A stretch of 64,000 nucleotides of DNA from Prinia subflava (lineage: Eukaryota; Chordata; Aves; Passeriformes; Cisticolidae), in assembly GCF_021018805.1 (NCBI RefSeq), contig NC_086251.1:40246767-40310766 (forward strand), in the 5' to 3' direction. How positions within the stretch are numbered: position 1 is the stretch's first letter; the number at the start of each line of letters is the position of its first letter. Under the pieces are notes generated by a model, which saw nothing but the letters and a program-made list of their open reading frames with translations, had not been told where the DNA came from and did not search any database. The translations under genes and the position numbers were made by a program. Positions 26,231 to 38,100 of the stretch are shown piece after piece.

Positions 26231-29200
26231 GGTCTGAGGCTGTTCCCACTCCCGGTGAGCCCTATTTGTGAGTTTCGGTGGATGCGTAGACATTGGCAGA
26301 TGGAGCAGGCATCCTGCTGCCTTTGCTGCTCACCCCTGGAGCTCCTCCGGTCTATTTCTAGCCTAGACAGCTCCTGGAGAATACCACTTCTGTTCTCATG
26401 CTGTACGGTCCCGGTAGTTGAAATATCCTTCTCTCAAATGAGAGCCTTTACCACTGGGGTGGCCTGAACCCGCAGCTGTGGCTGGGAAGTGAGCCACTTA
26501 ACCCAGGTGGGCTGGGTTCATGGACACCCCTGCTCCTGTGAGGTACCAGGGTCCTGGGCAGTGGGGGCTGAAGTCTCCCGGATTCCTGCTGGTGGGAGCA
26601 TTTTTAGGACTGGCTGGGGGAACTTGCACTACTGGATGCCACCAGCCCATCAGTTTAGGTGAGGGAACGTGACCTGCAGCTGTTTCCTTATCTGTTACAA
26701 TGCAAAAGTGGCCAGGTTAGGTAAAACCTTTATCAGCAGCGAAAAGCTCCCTTGGTTACTTCTTGGTGCTGAGGTGGTTTAGTGAACATTTGTCTGTTGT
26801 GTTCAGCATGCTTCCCTGGGGATGTGCAGGGAGAAGTGCTCCCTTTGAATCAGGTCCTCTGTGCTGAGGGCTGCTGGGTTTGATTTGGCCATGAACCAAG
26901 CCCCCCCAGCTTGTCTGACTTCTGCTTCTGATTTACCCAAGCCCCTCTCCACCTGCCTCAGGAGCTTCTTGCTGCTGATTCAGCTGTGGGTTTTGCCTTA
27001 TGATTGCTCTGGGCAGCAGGAGCTGACAGTGACATTGAAGCTGTGGATTTATTGAAGAAAAGGATTAATGACCATTAAGCTATGTCTCTAGCTCTCCCTC
27101 TCTCTATCTCCCCCAGTCTATAAGGAGGTGGGAAATGGCCACTAGGACAGAAATACCAGGGTTGTTGCTGATGTTCTCTTGCCTATGTCAGCTATGTCCT
27201 TACTCTCTCCAGGGAGAAAAAAGTTTGTCTTAACCTTTCTTGGCTCTTCTGGTGGGACAGTGCTCAGCAGACCTTGGCTGCTGCAAAGGGAGGTGTTGGG
27301 CCCCTAAAGCGTTTGACAGACCACAGAGAGGGAGGACTTGGGCTCTGTCAGCCCTATAAGTTGCTCTGCATTGTGCCTTTGTTTCAGCTCCTCAAGCACA
27401 TGTCACTCAACATAAGCTTTGTTAAAATTTCTATTAACTGCTGTAAGTGTCTACAAACTTTTAGGAAAATAGCAATGCAGACCTGACCTGAAGTGACAAT
27501 TCCATACCTTATCAGATCAGGATTTTAGGACTAGTTTATCTTCCCTGCTTCACAGCTGTGTGCATTCTCCTGTGTTTGTCTCTAGTAACTGATGCTCTAC
27601 AGCTGGGGGAGCAGCTGTAAGAACTTTCTGGCTTCTGACATGCTGGAGATTGTGGAGGAGTTTGGAGCAGGGGAAGGGATGCAATTGGTGACTACCTGTG
27701 ATCTGATTAAATGCAAGGGGCAGTGGAGGCAGCAGCAGCAGAATGGAGGCTCCTTATGATGAAGAGCTTGTATGTGTCTTGGCATGTATGTGTAATTCTG
27801 TGGCACCTCATGTGGTTTGGTCATGGCCAGGGGCCATAGATGTTACAGCACTAATAACCATATCTGCAGCAGGGCTGAAAATTGGCAGAGTTCAGGCAGG
27901 ACATCTGCTTTACTGTAGAGCTGCTGCTTTTCCTGCCTCTGCTGTTCCTCATGTACCCACAGAGCTGTGAGTGCATAGTGATACCTGTGAAGTGTTGAGA
28001 GAAGGTGAGCTCTGGCTGGGCTGTGAACTGAGCAGGCTCAAAGTCATGCCGTGCATATTAGGCACGACATGAGAATGAAGCTTAAGAGAAAAGGGAGGAG
28101 GTTTGGCTTTGTGAGTGAGGTGTTGTGGTCCCTGGGAGAAAACTGGCCCAAGAGGGAGAGAGTAGGCTGGCTGGGGAGAGGCCTGAGCTGGCTGACAGTG
28201 AAAGGATGCTGAGGAGGGCTGCACTGATGAAGCTGGAGCGAAGAGCCATGCAGCCATCATGAAAGCCCCTGGAGTGGTGGGGACAGAACCACACAGGAAT
28301 CCAAACACTGGGCAAAGAGGGCAGTGCAGGTTTGATCCTTTGTATTTCATAGGTGGGAATTGGCATGCAGAGGGGGTGGTAGGACAGGACTGGGACCAGC
28401 TCAGGCAGGGAGGAGCAGTCCATAAAGACTCTGAAATACCCTCTCAGTGCTTGCACTCTGTCTGTACTTCTGAGTTGCCTCCTGCCTGGTAGCTTGTCTA
28501 GAAGAAGTCCTCCTTTTGTGCCTTCTCCTTAGCTGGTGGTGTGTGTCGGCTGAGCAGCAAGTGACATCTAGTGTCGGCTCAGGCAGCAGTAGCCGTGGCT
28601 TGGGCTGGCTTTGTCACTTCATCCCAGGTTCTGAGACAGTTTTTGGTGCATGCAAAGGGTGCAGCTGCAGTGCACTGCTTGGAGGGAGAGGGCAAGCTCC
28701 TTGCCCCTTCCTCTGTTGTGCTTGAACAGCTTGAGCCGTGTGCGTCCATGGCCCCACCCAGGGTGGTTCTGTCACAGGTTCTTTCCTGCAGAGATGATGA
28801 ATATTTTCCCTTTGAGGGAAACTCTTCTCTCTGGGTGCTGGTAGGGGAGTAGTAAAATGGAAATAATGGAACTATTAGTGTGAGAGGTGGGTGTAGGGGT
28901 GATGCCAGGCCAAAGCCTGGTATGCAGTGATGGGAGGTGACCTGGCTTCCCCACCCCATGCGTGCAGTCACTCCTTAGTTTCGCTTAGACAAGTGGAGGC
29001 TTGTGTGCCGTATGTGCTGCCCACAGGAGGTCACTGGTGAGCAAGCTGAGCCCATGTCCCACTCCCACGTCTGCCTGGTGAGGACCGAGGCTTCTTCCTT
29101 TGCCCTTGGAATGTGCATGGTGGCCTTTCCTCTGCATTTTTCCCCATCCTGTCCCTTGGGCAGGAGCTGGACCTGGAGGCCAGGCCATTGCCAGTCTGGA

Positions 29201-29247
29201 GTGTGCACTTCATATCCAATGACGTCTTTCTTTTTTCCATCCTTCAG
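25806..29247 (+). other. VRTN intron 1 (inferred)
   Basis: This stretch of 3.4 kb runs from the donor at 25806 to the acceptor TTCAG ending at 29247. The first 400 bases continue the CpG island. No exon, repeat or RNA gene was recognised in the rest. The VRTN frame stays open for 82 codons upstream of the acceptor, but that part is intronic. Confidence 0.6.
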
Positions 29248-29248
29248 G

Positions 29249-31273
29249 ATGATCCAGAGGCATCAGCTGGTGCAGTCTGTGCTGCAGGAGCTACAGGAAG
29301 CCACCGAATGCTTTGGTCTGGAGGGCCTCACCAGTGCTGCGCTGGAGGCAGAGAGGACCTTGTCATCTTTTTCTCTACCTGGCTATTGTGGGAGTCAGTT
29401 CCAAGAGGAGCTGGAGGTTGACCGGGTAGCCAGGAGCCTCTATCCTGAGGATGCCCCAAGTAACATGCTGCCTCTCGTTTGCAAAGGTGAGGGAAACCGC
29501 CTCTTTGAGGCTGCCAGTGTGCTGCTCTGGGGCAACCCCAGCCTCAGCCTGGAGCTGCAGGTGCGTACTGTAGTGGAGATGCTGCTGCACAAACAATACT
29601 ACTTGAATGGCATGATTGATTCCAAAGTGATGCTGCAGGCTGCCCGCTACTCCCTCTGCACTGAGGAGACCCCGGAGATGACCAGCCTCCCCATGGCTAT
29701 CCTGGAAGCCATCTTTGATGCTGATATCAAAGCTACCTGTTTTCCTGGCACCTTTGCCAACATGTGGCACGTCTATGCTCTTGCATCAGTACTGCAGTGT
29801 AACATCTACTCCATCTATCCCATGAGCAACTTGAAGATCCGACCCTATTTTAACCGGCTCATCCGGCCCAGGAAGTGTGGCCCACGAACCTCCACGCTGC
29901 ACATCATGTGGTCAGGGCAGCAGCTCTCCCAGCAGGTCTTCAAAGCGCAGTACTTTGTGGCCGTGGTTGGCCTGGAGGAGCTGGAACCCACAATTCCTTC
30001 TCCAGAGCCTCCTGTGCAGCCCATGAAGACCCTTGAGCTGCTGAACAGTGACCCTCAGTTGACCTACTCCAACCTGCGTGACCGCTACAGCATTACCAAG
30101 AGCACCTTCTACCGCTGGAAGCGCCAGTCTCGTGAGCACCGGCAGAAAGCGGCCGCCAGGTTTGCAGCCAAACACTTCCTTCAGTCCTGCTTCCAGGAGG
30201 GCAATATAATCCCCCTCCATCACTTTCGACAAATGTTTCCAGAAATCTCCCGATCCACATACTATGCCTGGAAGCATGAGATGCAGAGCATGGTCAATGG
30301 TGATGCCCCTGCTCTGTCTGAGGCCCACAGGTTGCAGGAACTTCACAGGGTTGTCCCAAGAAAGGCTGATGTGAATGAGCCAGAAAATCCACAGGGGAGC
30401 TTAAAATCTTCAAGTCCTTCCCTAGATCCCATTCAAGCAGGAATCTTTATGCAAGGAGCCAAATCCTACCTGGAGAAATGCATTTCCATGAACACTCTGG
30501 TGCCTTACAGGTGTTTCAAACGCAGCTTCCCTGGCATCTCCAGGTCCACTTACTATAACTGGCGAAGAAAAGCAATCAAAGACAACCCCAACTTCAAACA
30601 CCCCCAGTCACCCTTGGATAACCAGAAAACTCTAGCTATAGGAAAGCCATTCCTCCAGCTGAAGCCAAGCAGTGTGCCTGCTAGGAAGAGACGGAATGGA
30701 GACCGGCCAGCATCCAGGAGTCTCCTGCAGCTCCAACCTTCTCTGTGCTGGCGCAAGCAGCTGCGAGATGTGGCCAGGAGGCAGGTCCAGCAATGGCAGC
30801 TGCCCTTCTGCAAGTACCGCCTGCGCTATCCATCTCTCTCCTCCACAGCCTACTGGTTTTGGAAGGGCAGTGGCCAAAGCATTTGGCGGCATCGCCTGCC
30901 CTGGAGCTGCTCCAGCCTGCCGTTGAACCAGGCTTCCCTGGCACCTCCAAGAGCAGAGCCAGGCCTCAAACCGCAGTGCCCTTTGGAGGTAGGCACCAAG
31001 CACATGGATAAGGCAGTGCCTGCCATGCCGTGCAACACCACCATTTCGGGCTATGCTGTGTCGGAGAGAGCCAACAGCCGCATGTTTGTGATGGATGTGA
31101 TCGCCACCGCCCAGTTCAAGGCCCAGGCCAAGCTGTTCCTGCAGCAGCGCTTTGAGTCGAAGACCTTCCCAACCTACAAAGAGTTCAGTGCCCGCTTCCC
31201 ACTCACGGCCCGTTCCACCTATTACATGTGGAAGCGTGCCCTGCACGATGGGTTGACACTGGTGGATGCCTGA
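29249..31273 (+). CDS. VRTN: Vertnin, DNA-binding regulator of vertebral number (complete, single coding exon)
   Basis: Vertnin is a nuclear DNA-binding protein; in pigs VRTN variants change thoracic vertebra number. The frame gives 674 residues (human about 702). ATG at 29249 sits one base after the acceptor and starts the conserved region RHQLVQSVLQELQEATECFG. Residues about 74-243 resemble an OTU fold (VCKGEGNRLFEAAS; CNIYSIYP; QYFVAVV), but the usual DGNC is EGNR (81-84), so the catalytic cysteine is an arginine. The C-terminal half carries repeated modules ending in a STYYxWK-type motif at about 262-292, 303-346, 402-443, 504-542 (degenerate) and 622-664. These look like helix-turn-helix units of transposase ancestry. 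A basic stretch ARKRRNGDR (478-486) could be a nuclear localisation signal. The frame is intact. Identity is firm; the function of each module is inferred. Confidence 0.95.
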   Translation: MIQRHQLVQSVLQELQEATECFGLEGLTSAALEAERTLSSFSLPGYCGSQFQEELEVDRVARSLYPEDAPSNMLPLVCKGEGNRLFEAASVLLWGNPSLSLELQVRTVVEMLLHKQYYLNGMIDSKVMLQAARYSLCTEETPEMTSLPMAILEAIFDADIKATCFPGTFANMWHVYALASVLQCNIYSIYPMSNLKIRPYFNRLIRPRKCGPRTSTLHIMWSGQQLSQQVFKAQYFVAVVGLEELEPTIPSPEPPVQPMKTLELLNSDPQLTYSNLRDRYSITKSTFYRWKRQSREHRQKAAARFAAKHFLQSCFQEGNIIPLHHFRQMFPEISRSTYYAWKHEMQSMVNGDAPALSEAHRLQELHRVVPRKADVNEPENPQGSLKSSSPSLDPIQAGIFMQGAKSYLEKCISMNTLVPYRCFKRSFPGISRSTYYNWRRKAIKDNPNFKHPQSPLDNQKTLAIGKPFLQLKPSSVPARKRRNGDRPASRSLLQLQPSLCWRKQLRDVARRQVQQWQLPFCKYRLRYPSLSSTAYWFWKGSGQSIWRHRLPWSCSSLPLNQASLAPPRAEPGLKPQCPLEVGTKHMDKAVPAMPCNTTISGYAVSERANSRMFVMDVIATAQFKAQAKLFLQQRFESKTFPTYKEFSARFPLTARSTYYMWKRALHDGLTLVDA

Positions 31274-32180
31274 GCACCAGTTGGCTTGGCCACAGCTGAT
31301 GTGCCCTTTGGCTCTCTGGTGAGGTGCCCAGGTTGGGGCCTCACTAATTTTTGTTCTGGTTTGGTTTTGTTTTGTTTCTAGTCTCTGGCTTTCTTTTTTG
31401 TGTGGTTCAATCAGGTATGGAAGCATCCTCACAGTGCCTTTTCCCAGAGGTTGGAGGAGTGGAAGGAGAAGGCATTGGGTGTCCCAAGGGAGAGGGGCCA
31501 GGTAGTTTTCCTCTCTTTGTGCTCAGAGGATGAGCAAGGGAGGTAGTACTGTGAAGTGTCATGGGGTGCTGCTGGGCCTCATGAGATGGAGGATGTGAAA
31601 GTTGCTTGAACAAGTAATGTGGCTTTGCAGGATGAGCATGGAGGTGCCTCATCAGTGAGCAGAGTAGTAGTACTGGCTCAGCTGTAGGTGAGGAGAGGTT
31701 TGCAGAGTGCTCAGCTTTATGTAGGAAGCATCTTTGGTCTGGGCTTTTCCCACCTAAGGAGAATAAAAGCTTCACTTGGGGTGAGTGAAGCTCTGGCTTT
31801 TAATACCTGCCTCTGGCTGCCCTGATCCTTCCTAGATGGAGCAGAGGCTGGTAGATGAGGGACTTGCTTGTGTCCTCACTGTAATCCATATGCTGGGAAT
31901 GCTAAACTAGGAGTCAGTGTCTTGCAGGCTCTGCAGAAGCTGTCCCTGACCTTTCAGGTCTAGTAGCAATAACCTTTCACACAAACTTTTCTTCTCTCAG
32001 CTGGCAGCTGCCTTGCATTTCTAGGGTCTCTCTTCCCTGATGTCTAGGAGAATGCAGAGACTGCAACTTGTGTGCCCAGTGTCCCTGCATCCCCTGTGCT
32101 GTGCTGCAAGCAACATGGATGCCTATATCTCACTTGTAAGAAACCAAAGCAATAAAGACTCTTCCACTCCTAGTCCTGTG
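31274..32180 (+). other. VRTN: VRTN 3' UTR
   Basis: Two AATAAA hexamers follow the stop codon, at 31762-31767 and 32151-32156. Both are followed by GT-rich sequence, as expected for cleavage sites. This implies alternative 3' UTRs of about 0.5 and 0.9 kb. No other feature is seen. Confidence 0.6.
32151..32156 (+). terminator. VRTN: VRTN distal poly(A) signal AATAAA
   Basis: Canonical AATAAA about 880 bases after the VRTN stop, followed within 30 bases by GTCCTGTGTGG. The proximal hexamer at 31762-31767 is an equally good alternative. Confidence 0.6.
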
Positions 32181-35100
32181 TGGTTTCTCATTCTCACTGC
32201 ATGATTTCTAGGCAAGGCTTTCCCCTCCCTCTCTGCTTTCTAAAGCTGTCTACTGTTTTAGAAAGTGCAGGGAAAGCTAGTGCACACCTTAATCCCTGCT
32301 CCTGAGAAAGTCCTCTTCTGCTTCCTGGTTCCTGGTGGAGAGTGTCCTGCTGCTTGATGTTGCCTCTCTGGAGGCCTGGCTGGAGCTGTGCTCTCCCTGG
32401 TAAGAGCCTAAGGCTTACTTTCCAGAACAGATGCGAGGCTGGAGATAACCCATGTGCACAGCCCTGTGTGACAGCAGGGTGCAGGGACAGTGTCTGAGGC
32501 GTTGGTGGTCCTGTCCTGAATTGGTGGTGATGTACTGGGAGGCAGAAACCAGCCGTTTGCACCCTTGCTGTGTGAGCAGCTTAAGGAGTAAGGCTGAGGA
32601 GGTCTCTGCCTGACTCCAAAAACCCTCATCCCATTAGTGTGTGAGTTCTCCTGTGGTGTCTGTCAGCAAGGCTGTGCAGGACTAAGCTGTAGGATGTCTA
32701 AGGCTTGCTAGTACCACTGAGGGTTGTGGTGACAACTGCAGTACCTGGTCGTGCTGCCCAGGAAGCTGTCAGAAGTCAGAGCAACCTACAGATGTGGGGG
32801 GAGAGCTTCCCAAGCTCTGTGTTCATGAGGTCAGCTCCTGAGGCTGGGTCAGCAGGACTGACAATGGTCTTACTCTCAGGCCTTTGAGAGGGCATTATGA
32901 GCTTTGGTGACCATGTTAAGAGGAGATGCCGTGACACATGTGGTGTGTCTGTCCCAAATCCATCCCCCTATTCTGCCCCACCCCCTCCTCCCAAACTTGT
33001 TCCCAAATAACTTGTTTTTTCCATAAGGTGTCTGGAACCTGTCACTGGCTGCTGCAGCCCAGTCCTGTTCCTGACATAGTCTGGCTTCACTCCTGGTGAG
33101 CCTCCTAGGCACAGGGGGGCCTATGCTAGAAAGTTCTGCTGAGCTTTCTTCTGCAGCAGCCTGCAGGAGGAGGGGGTGCTCAGGGTTGTCCTGGGGTGGG
33201 GCAGTCATGTTGAACCAGCATCTGGGGCATGTCTTAAGAAACCATTTAGCTCCTTGTCCTTGGTGTTGGTGGGATCTCACCACCACCCGTGCACTCCAGC
33301 ATGTCCTCTGTGGTCCCAGAGGAGGGGTTCTGGGGCACTTGCTGCTTTGGGAAGGGAGGCACATAAGCAGCAGGGAGCTGCCAAGCAGAGCTGTGTGCTG
33401 CTGCAGAGAGCCCTGGGCTCTGTGTCAGGAAGTAATTGAAGTAATTAGCTGCCAGGGAGGACTCATCCATGAACTCCTCTAAGGGAGTGAGCTGGTAATT
33501 ACTCCAGAAAGATTACCTATGTCTCCAAACTGCTGGAGGCTGGAGATAGCTGCTTTCAGCAGCAGTGGCGGTTGCGGCAGCAGCTGTGAAAATGGATGGA
33601 AGAGCCCCAGAGTGTTCCCAGCCTTGCCTGAGCAAGGGAAGCAGCAGGGAGGGTGGGTTTTCTGACAGTGGGTTCCAACATGGGCCCTGTTTTGGTGGCC
33701 ATGAGGCTGGGGTAGACTGTGCCTGACAGCAGGGCTGGGACATCCATCAGCATGGCACAGCACAAGGGGTAATGGTCAGCTGCTGCTGGGGGCAGGTGGC
33801 CATTGGGGAAGCCTTTGTGGTGTGGCCCAGGGCTGTGCAGGATGAAGGAATGGCTTCTGCTTCACATCACCCTGAACGGGAAGTGCTGCATGCATCACAC
33901 CTGGCCAGTTGCAGGATGAATCTCTTCTGGGTATTGGGCTCCACAACCCTTTGCAAGACAATTTTTAGAAGCCCTGGTGAAGAGATCTAGGTGTAATGTT
34001 TTTTCTGCCCTTAGCTGGATGCCTGGGTGGCACATGATGGGGAAAACAATACTCATCTCCCTCCCTGTGCCTTGGTGGCACCAGGCCACGTTGGATCACT
34101 GCCAGTTGGCACCACCTACATGGTGGATGCTTGTTCGTTATTGATGTCGTTTTTGGCTGAGCAAAGCTTAAATGGGGGGGAAATTGTAGCATTTGATTTG
34201 TAAATGTCATGCTGCTCTCACACTGAGCTGGTGCTGGGAGATGAATTTGAGGCAGGCTCTGCTGCTCTGTATCACACTGCCAGGCAGTGAATCTCTCCCT
34301 TTGCACCTGGGCAGTGGGGTTTAGCTCAGGTGTCACCTAAACTCCTTCACAGACAGGTGCTTATAAATACTGACTCCAGAAAAGATGAAAATTAAAAGGT
34401 GACTGAAAAGCAGAGGCTGGGGAGTTGCAAAACACATGGGAACCAGCCTTTTGCTTACCTGTAGTTTTGGGCTCTCCTCTGCCCTGCCACTAAGGCATCT
34501 CATTTGCATCCATGGGAGGAGTGTGGAAGGTGGGCAGTGCAGTGCAGTGCAGCAGAGCCTGCCCAAGTGCTGTGGGAATAGTTGATTGTGCCCAACAAAA
34601 CTTTAGGGCACTTAGCTGGTACATGTTAGCTCAAGCATGGCTTTGGGTCCAGATTTTGCACAGGCAGCTTGTTTGTTGGTGCAAAGAGCAATGGTATTGG
34701 TCTTAAAAGCACATCAAGGTGGCAAAAGGGTTGCATTTCACAGGATAGCTCCTGTGCTTTCTGGGATCATCAGAGTGGAGAAGTAGGAGCAGCCGGAAGA
34801 TAGAGAAGCCAGAGCCACCATTCAAAACTGCTCATGAGCTGACAAGCATAGCAGCAATTCATTATCAAGAATATCTGTGTGGGGATGGAAAAAAAGTTGA
34901 GAAGAAGGAAAAAGGATAATTTTTATCAGTGCCCTGCATAATTCCCTCCAGAGATTCAAACTACAGGCAACTAGTGCTGCCGAGCCAATTCAGTTGTTCA
35001 AACAGAATCTTCCTCCTCCTGTGCCCCAGTGGTATTTGTGGAGAACCATCTGCCTCTGTCCCAGCAGGTTACGCCAGCCACTGCCAGGTCCTGTTCCCTG

Positions 35101-38100
35101 TTCTTCCACCACCTGCTCTGCCTTCTTTCCATTAAAATTCATCTCATGTGCTGTGGCTGAGAATGTCTTCTGGAGTCCAGCTGTGGCCCATCACTGCCCT
35201 GCCGTTATGCCTCATGAATATTTTTTTGCTGAACCAATTACCCAAGCATCAGATCTGCCTGTTTCATGTTGGAGCAATGGCTCAGGCCTTTCCCTGGTTA
35301 CTGCCAGCTGAGGACCTCCCTGCCTGCTGCAGCAATTCCTGCTGGCAACACCTCATCACATTTGCCTGCATTTCATCCCATCTTCACTGCTCCTGCCTTC
35401 AAGGTAGCCCAGTTTCTCTACTCTTCTTCTGTATATCAAACCCCTCTTAATTTGTCTCATTGGCAAATGACACTAAGGTACGCCTCTTTCCTCTGCCAGC
35501 TTGCTAGTGAAAATATGGAAGATCAATTTTTATGTAAGTCCTCAAGGGTCTTGCCCTCCAGCCCAACTGATCTTCTAAAATATCAACAGCCCATTAATAC
35601 GTGTCTTAGCTTTCTTGCACCAGCCTCCACGTGAGAGCTCTTGGTGTGGTTCCATCCCAGCAGTTTGGCCAACTTCCAGATGCAGTGTTCCCAGCCTTTC
35701 CTAGTCTAGAAAACAAGTAAGCTGATGCGTAAGGCTATTTTAGCACAGTCAACATCTGTTGATGTTGATGCAGTTTTGGAGAAAGTACTCAGGTATGAAA
35801 ACACTTTAGGAAGAAAACTTCCCTTTTTCTAGCCTAATACTGTCAAGAGTTTGGTGCCTATGCCTAGATTTTGATATACTATTTTGAGGATGGCATTTCA
35901 GCAGATATTGCAATTATATTTGCATTTCATTTCTCCTCCCCTGTCATCTTTCTTTACTGATCTCCTCATCCCTTTTCCATCACTTCATTAACTGTAGTGC
36001 TGGGAAAGGTAGGAGAGCTGTGGCAGGATGGACACATACTGCCAAACTCAGGTGCTTGATAATACAGTTATATCTTCATGGCATTTCTGTAACTGCGTGA
36101 GTCTGGGCAGGGAGCCTGCCTGGTGGCAGGAAGGACCCCTTGCCCATTGGGCTGTCCCTCAGCTCTCCGTGCCAGGAGAAAGCAGCACTCTGTCTGCACT
36201 CTGACTTCTGTGAGAAACTGGGATTGATCCTGCCTGACATTTTGATTAGGCAACAAGATTTACTTTCAGCAAATACTGAAAGGATTAAAAACTGATTAAG
36301 CATTGTGTCTCCAAAAGTAGAGGGAGCAATTGCAGACTTGGGGCATTTCTGTTGGGAATTCTTCAGAGGATGGGAACAAGTTGAGCACAGCCCTGCAGCC
36401 AGAAAAGCTCCAAGCTCCTGAGCAGAAATGAGCAGGAGTGGAGCAGGGTGTGGGGAGAGGCTCTTCCACCGCTGTTCCCATCCCACCCCACTCTCTGGCA
36501 TAGCTGGAGGGGCAGCACCAGTTTCTCTGCTCGGGGGAGCTTGGCCTGAGGGGATATCCTGCTGATTTTGGGTGGGGAGGCACCGGCCCTGTCTGGCCTA
36601 GAACTCCTAAGCTGGGTGCTTCTGACACCTGTTAGTCTTGGGTCTCCAAAGTTTCTGAAGTACCATCAGTGAGAATATTTAAATTGCATCTTCAAATACA
36701 CCTACTAAAGGGCATTTGTGGTCCATCTGCAAAGGTTTTCCTTGTTTCTGAGATCCAGCCCAGACATCAAGTAGAACAAAACCAGGGTCAACTCAGAGGA
36801 GCAGCACACCTGCAGATGTGGTCCCCAAATGTCACTGTGCCTGGACACCACCAGGACATGGAGTGGAACAGTGGAGAGGGGGCTGTGCTGGGTACAGACC
36901 CTTGGCACCACAGGGGATAGATGAGCGGTGGAGGGTGGTGCCAACACCCTCCTGTGTCATCCTCACTAACTAAGCCCTCCAGAGGCATCACAGCAAGCCC
37001 TGTCACTCACCAGTGACCATGGAGACAGCATATGCCTTTGTCCCCAGCAAGGTGTCCCCACCTAGTGCTCTGTCGCCTCTTGACACCACTTGTCCACTTG
37101 CCCCGTGGGGACAGCTTGACCCCAGCAGTGTGTTCTGGCACGTGTGGCTGCCAGAGTCTGTGGAAGAAGGAGCTGGTGTCTGCATGTGTGGTGAGAGGAG
37201 AGGTAATGAAGCTCCTGATTTCCCAGCAGCTGATGCCTGCCTGAGTGATAGCTCTTAATTGGCTTCTCTCTGCAAAACTCCTCTCCTGCCAGCCCCAGGA
37301 GAGATGGCATTGCCACAGGCTGTGCCTCCCCGTGCTCTCCCTGCTGCAGGCTGTTTCTGGGGAGCAAAGAGGAAAAGATAAACTAGGTGAAGAGATGCAC
37401 TGCTACATGATTTTTAAAGGGTGGGGATTTTTGACAGAAATGAAAATTTGCCCTGTCTCAGTTAATTAGCTATTTCCTTACTGGATTACTGTGCAGGGAA
37501 AACATTCACCATGCTATTAAGTGAGCCAAAGGACTCACTCTGCTTTTATTTCCCTGTGTCTCTTTTCTCACTATCCTCCAGGTGAGAGATGGGGGCAAAA
37601 TAAAGGCATTTCTGCTCCACCAGCGTGGCTGCAATCCCACCCCACTGATGGGTGCTGGTATGAAGAGCAGATGGTGGCTTTGCCTCTGCAAAGGGCTTTG
37701 TCCTCCCAAGGAGTGAGGGTGCTGGGAGTGCAGCAGGAAGGACACCCCATGTCCTGCTCTGGTAGTTTCCACATCACCCACCTTGGGGCTGATCCCAAGG
37801 AAGGGTGGGTTGTGGGAGGACCAGTGTCCAAGTGGATCTCATTGGCTGGGGACAGTGTCCCACAGGGGTTCTGAGTCCCCCCCACACCACACCAGTTTCT
37901 TTCCCCTTTGCCATCCTCTCACCTCATCCCTGTGGGAAGAGGAGTGAGATCCAGCACGACCCCATCCCAGCTTCCCCCATCACCACTTCCCAGCTCCTGT
38001 TTGTAGGCAGTGAGGCTGTTTTGGCACTCCACAGCACTTGCTGAGGGGTGAGCAGCAGCAGCAGAGCAGGCGACAGCTCAGATGTATTGGTCGCTCAGAT

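Noticed and set aside
29003..29248. An ATG at 29003 that would lengthen vertnin by 82 residues
   Set aside because: The stretch lies before a good acceptor (AG at 29246-29247), does not resemble the vertnin N terminus, and the conserved start is the ATG at 29249.
30632..31432. Minus-strand open frame of 266 codons
   Set aside because: It is antisense to the vertnin coding exon and has no recognisable domain.
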